Notes under the pieces: generated by a model | The model's input: the letters and a program-made list of their open reading frames with translations, nothing else | What the model was told of the DNA's origin: nothing | The model's database searches: none | Part shown: in pieces, positions 36,243 to 41,779 of the stretch | How positions within the stretch are numbered: the first letter of the stretch is position 1 | Layout of the letters: each line of letters begins with the position of its first letter | NCBI GenBank assembly: GCA_029212405.1 | Contig: JARGNR010000056.1 | Location: forward strand, 944-42,722 | From: Saprospiraceae bacterium | GTDB taxonomy: Bacteria > Bacteroidota > Bacteroidia > Chitinophagales > Saprospiraceae | Direction of reading: 5' to 3' | DNA: 41,779 bases | Position numbers and translations under genes: made by a program

Positions 36243-38072
36243 TTATTCATCTATTATATTCAGGCTTCCACCAGTTGCAATATTCAATTCAGATCCATCC
36301 TCTACCGTTAATGAATTACATTCTTCCTGCTCTCCACTGAGTATTTGTATGTTATTTCCAGCTGGTATTATAACATTGTCACATGATATAGGTGAAAATT
36401 GTCTACTCCAATTGGATGCATCATTCCATAGTCCTATTGATGGACCAATCCAAGTATTGTATCCCGGATTTACACAATTAGGATCGTTATAAATACAGTC
36501 ATTTATCCATGAATTTCCGTCAAGATTCCAAGTGGGATCAATTGGGATACACATATGACCTAATGCTGAAATAGATAAGTCAACAATCTTAGGAGTAGCA
36601 CTGTAATCGTAGGTCCAGATACTGTCAGGGGTATACCATTCAGCACCAGTGACGATACCATCATTGCCATTGGTAGTTAGGTCAAGAATCAAATTACCAG
36701 TACCTGAATTTAGTTTCCAGTAACCCAGTAAGTCTGCATAATTTGGGTGAATTTCATCGATTGGATTACATTGATAATCTGAAATAGCTTGGGCGCTAAC
36801 AATGCCATTCCAAACTCTGACCTCAGCAATGGATCCACTGTATTCATATTCTAAATCAATATCTGCACCAAATACAAGGTTGGAAGTATTGGTCATATTT
36901 CCAATGGAAGAAATGTCAATTTGGTCGACATATGATCCATCTTCATACATTTTCATCATTCCGTCTCGATCACAACTCACGCTCAATGTGTGCCATTCTC
37001 CATCTGCAATACTACCTCCAGTATTGATGTCTGCTCTATTGCTTCCATCTCCGATATTTACCTTCCATTCTGGCCCAGAGGCATATTTAAAAGAAATGAC
37101 AAATCCTTTGTTCGATCCTGAATCCCAATCTTTGTTCCCGATGATGGCTACATCCGCAGCTTCAGTAGTCCGTACTCTACACTCGATTGTAAAATCTTGA
37201 TCCGTACCAAAATCAAATAATGGATCATGCAGGATTTCGACGTAATCTCCATCTCCATCAAAAGAGAGTTCTGTCGTATCTCCAAAACAATTGAATGCTT
37301 CATCTAATACATACGAACTGTCTTTGGTAATCAGCTCTTGACCTATTGCATCACCACTTGCAATGAATAGTACGTTTTCTTCTTCATCACTATTTCCGCC
37401 ATGTGAAAAATTGATTCCGCCATGATCAGAGGTGATAAGCACAACCCAATTTTCAGCCGTATAATTTGGACGCAATTCCAATGCTTTTTTGATCGCACCA
37501 AGGTGTTCGTCCACCGATTCAATTGCAGCCACATATTCAGGTACATCTGCAGCAAAACCGTGGGCATGACCTGCATGATCTATATCATCAAAATGCAAGA
37601 ATAATGCGTGTGGATCGTGATTGTCTAATTGTGCAATAGCTTCCATCGCCACAGCTAGATCCGATGTTACATTGATTTTTGTATCCGCATCATCCAAAAC
37701 AATGGAACTGTTAATCGGATTCCAGTGACAGATGGATACTGTATTCAAGTTAGCATCATGTTGTTCTATCCGATGAAAGATAGAAGGATATTCCGCATAA
37801 TTGTTGCCTGAAAAGTTATTGCCTGTGACCAAGTGTTTATTTGACCAAACACCGCACAAAATTGCTGACCAAGCTGGTCCACTAATGGTAATGTCATTAT
37901 TTAAAGCATCAGGACTATATAATCCATTGGCTTTAAATTCATCTAGATATGGTGTATTTGCGATTTCTGCTACATTTGCTCTACATCCATCTATGCCAAT
38001 TATTAAAACTCTTTGCGCTTTGGAATGAATCAAAAAGAGAAGACAGAAAATAATGGAAGGGATGATTTTCAT
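36243..38072 (-). CDS. Secreted alkaline-phosphatase-superfamily phosphodiesterase with LamG domain
   Basis: A 609-aa exported enzyme. After a signal peptide (1-19) the phosphodiesterase/nucleotide-pyrophosphatase-like domain (about 20-260) shows IGIDGCRAN (metal Asp28), ISGPAWSAILCGVWSNKH (Ser64 aligns with the nucleophile of the family, Thr62 nearby), HFDDIDHAGHAHG and TSDHGG, which supply the metal ligands. Residues about 265-430 are a concanavalin-like LamG_3 domain (DYVEILHDPLFDFG, DFTIECRVRT, WHTLSVSCDRDG, GSIAEVRVWNG), probably for carbohydrate or surface binding. The end (CNSLTVEDGSELNIATGGSL) is a short beta-helix-like stretch, with no T9SS sorting domain although related proteins often have one. 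Substrate unknown. Confidence 0.85.
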   Translation of the reverse strand: MKIIPSIIFCLLFLIHSKAQRVLIIGIDGCRANVAEIANTPYLDEFKANGLYSPDALNNDITISGPAWSAILCGVWSNKHLVTGNNFSGNNYAEYPSIFHRIEQHDANLNTVSICHWNPINSSIVLDDADTKINVTSDLAVAMEAIAQLDNHDPHALFLHFDDIDHAGHAHGFAADVPEYVAAIESVDEHLGAIKKALELRPNYTAENWVVLITSDHGGINFSHGGNSDEEENVLFIASGDAIGQELITKDSSYVLDEAFNCFGDTTELSFDGDGDYVEILHDPLFDFGTDQDFTIECRVRTTEAADVAIIGNKDWDSGSNKGFVISFKYASGPEWKVNIGDGSNRADINTGGSIADGEWHTLSVSCDRDGMMKMYEDGSYVDQIDISSIGNMTNTSNLVFGADIDLEYEYSGSIAEVRVWNGIVSAQAISDYQCNPIDEIHPNYADLLGYWKLNSGTGNLILDLTTNGNDGIVTGAEWYTPDSIWTYDYSATPKIVDLSISALGHMCIPIDPTWNLDGNSWINDCIYNDPNCVNPGYNTWIGPSIGLWNDASNWSRQFSPISCDNVIIPAGNNIQILSGEQEECNSLTVEDGSELNIATGGSLNIIDE

Positions 38073-38214
38073 TGTAAAAAACTATGATTTAGAGTCGCTG
38101 TAGATGAAAACAGAGATAAATATACTGATTTGGCAATAAGTATTGATTTTGAAATATTGTAAACTATTATTTTTTAACCATATTTGACGATCACTACAAA
38201 AATTATGAATTAAT

Positions 38215-38598
38215 ATGGGGAAAGAGATTGTGAATACTCCTTTGGCACCTGCGCCAGTAGGTCCATACAACCAATCCGTAAAAGCTGGAAATACATTGTA
38301 TTTATCGGGTCAAATTGCGATCGATCAAAGTACAGGTCAATTGATAATGGATACGATTGAAGCAGAAACAAACCAAGTCATGAAAAATATAGGACATGTA
38401 TTGGCTGCGGCAAATATGACGTATGAAAACATTGTAAAATGTTCTGTTTTTGTTGCTGACATGCATATGTATGGGAGAATCAATGCAGTGTATGCTAAAT
38501 ATTTTAATGAAGACACAGCACCTGCACGTGAATTGGTAGAAGTTGCCAATTTACCCAAATTTGTTAATGTAGAAATTAGCTGCATTGCAGTTGAATAA
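38215..38598 (+). CDS. ridA: RidA-family enamine/imine deaminase
   Basis: Small cytosolic YjgF/YER057c/UK114 protein that hydrolyses reactive 2-aminoacrylate-type enamines made by PLP enzymes. The 127-aa protein begins VNTPLAPAPVGPYNQSV, has YLSGQIAID and ends ARELVEVANLPKFVNVEISC; Arg105, which binds the substrate carboxylate, and Glu120 are present, so it belongs to the active RidA subgroup. ATG 38215 gives the standard start. The PAP2 gene starts seven bases after its stop, so the two are probably co-transcribed, though no functional link is evident. Confidence 0.95.
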   Translation: MGKEIVNTPLAPAPVGPYNQSVKAGNTLYLSGQIAIDQSTGQLIMDTIEAETNQVMKNIGHVLAAANMTYENIVKCSVFVADMHMYGRINAVYAKYFNEDTAPARELVEVANLPKFVNVEISCIAVE

Positions 38599-38605
38599 GG
38601 GGTAT

Positions 38606-39142
38606 ATGGTAAAATATTTGTTCACCATTGTATTGTCAATAGTATTGACGTGCAATGCCCACAGTCAACAAATCGTTGAAGATATCGGCCATTATACACA
38701 GATTGGACTTCCACTAACTGCACTCGGTATTTCCCTTGCGAAAGGCGACATGGAGGGAAGTGTACAGTTTGCAGAGTCTATAGCACTTCAAACTGGCCTA
38801 GTGATTATTTTGAAAAGATCTATTAACAGAGAACGACCTAACGGGCGACCGTATAGTTTCCCATCTGGGCATACGGCTGTGTCATTTATGAGTTCAACTT
38901 ATTTATGGAAACGATATGGATGGGAATATGGAGTACCCTTCACCTTACTTGCAGGATTTGTGGGGTTTTCCAGATATGGAACGGATGAGCCTGTGCACTA
39001 TTTTTCAGATGTAGTTGCCGGTTCCATCATTGGTATCGGAAGCAGTTGGTTGTTTACCAAAAGACAACCACAAAAAGTAGAGGTGGATGTAGTAGGAGAT
39101 CTTTCTTTTGTGGGATTAAAATTAAAATTGAACCTAAATTAA
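38606..39142 (+). CDS. PAP2-family phosphatase, exported
   Basis: A 178-aa acid-phosphatase-type (PAP2) enzyme acting on lipid or small phosphate esters. The three-part signature is complete: KRSINRERP, PSGH and SRYGTDEPVHYFSDV. A signal peptide (MVKYLFTIVLSIVLTCNAHSQ) suggests periplasmic location with few membrane spans. The frame opens at TTG 38585 inside ridA, but ATG 38606 has AAGGGG at 38597-38602 just before it and starts the signal peptide. The outer membrane protein gene begins one base after its stop. It may dephosphorylate undecaprenyl-PP or lipid A-type substrates; unproven. Confidence 0.92.
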   Translation: MVKYLFTIVLSIVLTCNAHSQQIVEDIGHYTQIGLPLTALGISLAKGDMEGSVQFAESIALQTGLVIILKRSINRERPNGRPYSFPSGHTAVSFMSSTYLWKRYGWEYGVPFTLLAGFVGFSRYGTDEPVHYFSDVVAGSIIGIGSSWLFTKRQPQKVEVDVVGDLSFVGLKLKLNLN

Positions 39143-39143
39143 T

Positions 39144-39962
39144 ATGATGATTGGGAACAGAAACGAAATCTTGGTAGTATGCTTTTCAATGGCATTATTA
39201 TTTGTTCTTTCATCATCCACAAATGCACAAATATCTACTCAGATCGGAATTGGAGCGCTCTATTATAATGGAGATGTAGATCCGGTGAAAGATGCATTTA
39301 ATTCTTTTCATATAAGTGTCAATAAGCAAATCAAAAACAACATCAACGCGGAGTTGAAGTTTGGTTTGGGGAAAGCCATTGGGCTTTCTGGAACATCCAT
39401 GTTGACTGGAGAGAATGGAGGAGGATTGGTAGAAGAGGTATATGCATTTTATAATGATCGACCATGGTATCCCAATTATATTTCCGATTATAGGTACATA
39501 GATTTGAGTGCGAATTATATATGGTATACTGGAATAGGAGGATTGCGAGTTATAGGTGGTGGAGGACTGGGTATTTCTTACTCCAATACTTCGCTAAATC
39601 TCCTAGATAGTAATAGTGATCGTTACACTACATTTTTTGCACAGACAACACCTATTGATGAGGTAAAGGAACGATTGGATTTTGCCTATGACCCTAGCTA
39701 TGAAACGAATTTTGATGATGGAGGAGGTTTGATTCCTCATTTTACTTTTCAATTAAGTTTGCAATATCTGATCACGAGAGGCATTTACTTCACTGCAGAT
39801 GTTCGATATCATCTTACCGCTTCAGACTACTTGGATCCGATTGCGTATATTTCACCAGACCAAAAATCAGGGAATAACGACTCCGTAAGTATTATCACTT
39901 TTGGATTTGTTGGCTATCTTTTAACGGATCAAGAGCAAAATAAAAATAAACCCTTCCGCTAA
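39144..39962 (+). CDS. Predicted outer membrane beta-barrel protein
   Basis: A 272-aa exported protein with a signal peptide ending STNAQ (about residue 30). The mature part resembles small Bacteroidota outer membrane barrels: QIGIGALYYNGDVDPVKDAF near the N-terminus, then strand pairs such as GLRVIGGGGLGISYSNTS, PHFTFQLSLQYLITRGIYFT and a closing strand VSIITFGFVGYLL. Similar to DUF6089-like proteins, but I do not claim that family. ATG 39144 is one base after the PAP2 stop; the second Met at 39147 is also possible. Third gene of the ridA-PAP2 run. Role unknown. Confidence 0.75.
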   Translation: MMIGNRNEILVVCFSMALLFVLSSSTNAQISTQIGIGALYYNGDVDPVKDAFNSFHISVNKQIKNNINAELKFGLGKAIGLSGTSMLTGENGGGLVEEVYAFYNDRPWYPNYISDYRYIDLSANYIWYTGIGGLRVIGGGGLGISYSNTSLNLLDSNSDRYTTFFAQTTPIDEVKERLDFAYDPSYETNFDDGGGLIPHFTFQLSLQYLITRGIYFTADVRYHLTASDYLDPIAYISPDQKSGNNDSVSIITFGFVGYLLTDQEQNKNKPFR

Positions 39963-39972
39963 GTATATAGTC

Positions 39973-41409
39973 CTATTGAATCAAAAGTTTTTGAAAACCC
40001 AACGGTTTACCGGAGTCATCTTTTAGCTGTAAAATATACGTTCCAGATCTAAGGTTGGTTTCAAAAATAGCCCTCGTATTCGCATTGAAATTTTGGTATA
40101 CCATTGCTCCAGATATATCATATACTTCTACAGAAAATATGGAAGGTAAATTGTCTGATTTGATTTGAAATTGATGACTTGAAGGATTTGGGTATACTAC
40201 AAAATCTGTAGTTGCCAATTCAGATGTAGAAGTTAGATCTGCAAATACCAATAGAAAAAAGACAAATGAAGTAGCTGCAGGAGTCACACATTCTCCATGG
40301 TCATATGCGGGATTCAAATCAGTAGCAACAACTTGAGTTGCTCCATTCTCATTCATTTTGTCTCGTGCAATGATACTGTTTTCAAATGCCACCTGATCAT
40401 CTCCCATACAATACAATAATCGAGTGTCAGCGGTAGGGGCCCAATCATACACATCATTGTCTCGCAATGCTATATTTACAGGATGATCTTCTTCAGTTAA
40501 AATAGCATTCAATAAATCGTCTTGAATCATCAGCTTAGGGAAAGAACCTCCTTCTATTGCTATCAATGAGTCAATCAGTTCTTCATTGATTTCCGACAGG
40601 CTTGCTTCTTCATTTTGAAACTTTAGTATAATGTCTGCATAGGGTTGCTTGAAAAATTGGGTGATGTCATTGTTAGGATAAATTGTACCATACACTTCTT
40701 GGTAACTAATGGCAGTCCATGCCAAATAAGCTACATAATCATAGGATTCATCACTGACCAATAAGTCTTTCATGCCTGTTGAAATACTATACGGACCGGA
40801 CATCGGTAAGGAACCAGTTACTTCTAAATCGGTTTCAGTCTCAACATATCTGTGGAGCGCCATAGCAGAATGCCCACCTTGAGAATATCCCGTAATAAAT
40901 AATTGATTGTTTAATCCAATATTCATTTCAACACTTAAAAACTCTTCTACGGCAACGATTAAATCATAGCTGGCAGATGCTTCTGTTTCTGCATGCACAT
41001 AAGGATGAATTCCATCATTGTCTCCTAATCCAAGATAGTCAGGAGCAACACATACTGTACCAATAGAAGAATAAATGGCAGGTAGTGAATGCTCAAAACT
41101 TAAATAACTAGGCACATCATATCTAGAATCTACTGTACCATGTCCATAACTTACCAAAGGCAGTCCAAAGCCTTCAATATGTGGTATGCATACCAATCCA
41201 CTTGCGGTATCCAATGTTCCTTCAATTGAAGAAGTCGTATAATTCACTCGATACAAATCGACTCCATATTTAGAAAAACTAATTTCTAATTCTTGGGTAA
41301 AATACTCCAGGTTATAGGAGGTTAAAAAAGTTGAGGATACCACCTCTTGTGCTTTTAAAGTAGTGTTGATGATCACAAAAAGTAGGAAGAGAAGAATTTG
41401 ATTTTTCAT
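39973..41409 (-). CDS. T9SS-exported alpha/beta hydrolase (secretory lipase-like)
   Basis: A 478-aa secreted esterase or lipase. Signal peptide 1-20 (ending LKAQ). The hydrolase domain (about 60-385) shows VSYGHGTVD, APDYLGLGD, nucleophile elbow GYSQGGHS (Ser176), a likely acid in CMGDDQVAFEN (about 340) and His in AYDHGECV (about 370), the triad order of the secretory-lipase/prolyl-oligopeptidase-like fold. Residues about 400-478 form a type A T9SS sorting domain (VVYPNPSS, VEVYDISGAMVYQ, LRSGTYILQLKD), so it crosses the outer membrane by T9SS. Substrate not readable. Convergent with the outer membrane protein gene and divergent from the aminotransferase. Confidence 0.9.
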   Translation of the reverse strand: MKNQILLFLLFVIINTTLKAQEVVSSTFLTSYNLEYFTQELEISFSKYGVDLYRVNYTTSSIEGTLDTASGLVCIPHIEGFGLPLVSYGHGTVDSRYDVPSYLSFEHSLPAIYSSIGTVCVAPDYLGLGDNDGIHPYVHAETEASASYDLIVAVEEFLSVEMNIGLNNQLFITGYSQGGHSAMALHRYVETETDLEVTGSLPMSGPYSISTGMKDLLVSDESYDYVAYLAWTAISYQEVYGTIYPNNDITQFFKQPYADIILKFQNEEASLSEINEELIDSLIAIEGGSFPKLMIQDDLLNAILTEEDHPVNIALRDNDVYDWAPTADTRLLYCMGDDQVAFENSIIARDKMNENGATQVVATDLNPAYDHGECVTPAATSFVFFLLVFADLTSTSELATTDFVVYPNPSSHQFQIKSDNLPSIFSVEVYDISGAMVYQNFNANTRAIFETNLRSGTYILQLKDDSGKPLGFQKLLIQ

Positions 41410-41513
41410 ATGCGATACGATTTAATTTGCCGATGGAAGATAATAAATAAATCTTTTAATTGTGGTCATTCATTTTGTTTTGATGTATTTCGTTTTTAAT
41501 TCACTTCTTTGCT

Positions 41514-41521
41514 TACTTTTG
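41514..41521 (+). promoter_or_regulatory. Putative -7 element before the aminotransferase gene
   Basis: TACTTTTG matches TAnnTTTG, 17 bases before ATG 41539; no clear -33 TTG at standard distance. Confidence 0.4.
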
Positions 41522-41538
41522 AAAACAAAACCAGATCT

Positions 41539-41779
41539 ATGCTCGAAAATCAAAAAGCGCTCTTTTCATTAGATGACTCAATTACATTTTTGAATGCGGC
41601 TTATATGTCACCTCAATTAAAATATTTAAGTGAATTTGGTGCGAAACAATTGGTGAAAAAAGATAAGCCCTATCAATTCCAGACGGAAGACTTTTTTGAA
41701 CCTAGAACAGAATTAAAAAAGAGTTTTGCAAGCCTGATTCTTGCGTCAGATTATAGAAGTGTAGCCATCATTCATTCCG
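41539..41779 (+). CDS. Class V aminotransferase-fold PLP enzyme, N-terminal part
   Basis: Cut by the window end after 80 codons. The visible start (LFSLDDSITFLNAAYMSPQL, then FFEPRTELKKSF and VAIIHS) is the N-terminal pattern of class V (cysteine desulfurase-like) fold-type I PLP enzymes. The lysine that binds PLP lies beyond the window, so substrate and exact family cannot be given. ATG 41539 follows a -7-like element. It is divergent from the T9SS hydrolase gene. Confidence 0.8.
   Translation, partial: MLENQKALFSLDDSITFLNAAYMSPQLKYLSEFGAKQLVKKDKPYQFQTEDFFEPRTELKKSFASLILASDYRSVAIIHS

Noticed and set aside
1-41779. tRNA, rRNA, insertion sequence, integrase or attachment sites
   Set aside because: None of the intergenic gaps shows a cloverleaf or rRNA-like stretch, and no transposase or recombinase motif appears in any frame read.

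Overview
The window looks like chromosomal DNA from a free-living Bacteroidota bacterium, most likely near the Saprospiria / Lewinella group. The evidence is AT-rich DNA, weak Shine-Dalgarno signals, several TAnnTTTG-type -7 promoter elements, two kinds of type IX secretion (T9SS) C-terminal sorting domain (type A on the 39973-41409 product, CHU_C-like type B on the 23352-30644 product), a PorV/PorQ-family protein, SprB-like repeats and very long secreted proteins. Lineage is inferred from these traits only; no rRNA or tRNA gene was seen.

Layout. 1-3876: a 1207-aa secreted fibre-like protein with YadA-head-like repeats and a probable beta-helix. 4026-11135: peptide and peptidase genes (pepD, gamma-glutamyltranspeptidase, pepT) mixed with a small membrane protein, a PorV/PorQ-family protein and a stand-alone LON substrate-binding domain. 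11319-15926: type II NADH dehydrogenase-like enzyme, a YceI protein, an OmpA-type envelope protein with propeller and SprB-like segments that starts at TTG, and a YciO/YrdC protein. 16084-20525: priA, then a tight gpsA - truncated haemoglobin - pgpA run. 20672-30644: a secreted M14 carboxypeptidase and a 2430-aa T9SS-exported protein with two families of internal repeats. 30672-31546: a small two-gene module whose second product begins with an EAD11-like effector-associated domain, the best candidate for an unfamiliar conflict/defence component. 31701-35065: a blaI-M56 (BlaR1-like) regulatory pair; the M56 protein carries about 14 tandem IHD(V/I)D repeats of 28-29 aa, and its promoter has three equally spaced palindromes. 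35304-41409: an uncharacterised envelope protein, a phosphodiesterase/LamG protein, a ridA-PAP2-outer-membrane-protein run and a T9SS-exported alpha/beta hydrolase. 41539 to the end: the start of a class V aminotransferase.

The genes are mostly housekeeping and envelope functions. Peptide use recurs (PepD, PepT, GGT, M14 peptidase, hydrolase), as does the cell surface and T9SS export. The clearest regulatory unit is blaI-M56: the three palindromes cover the -33 to -7 region of the blaI promoter, which implies autorepression relieved by the M56 membrane protease. No CRISPR array, insertion sequence, integrase or phage structural cluster was found. No gap between genes exceeds 300 bases; the longest are 13216-13503, 1-252 and 35066-35303, and the promoters seen in the first and last are listed.
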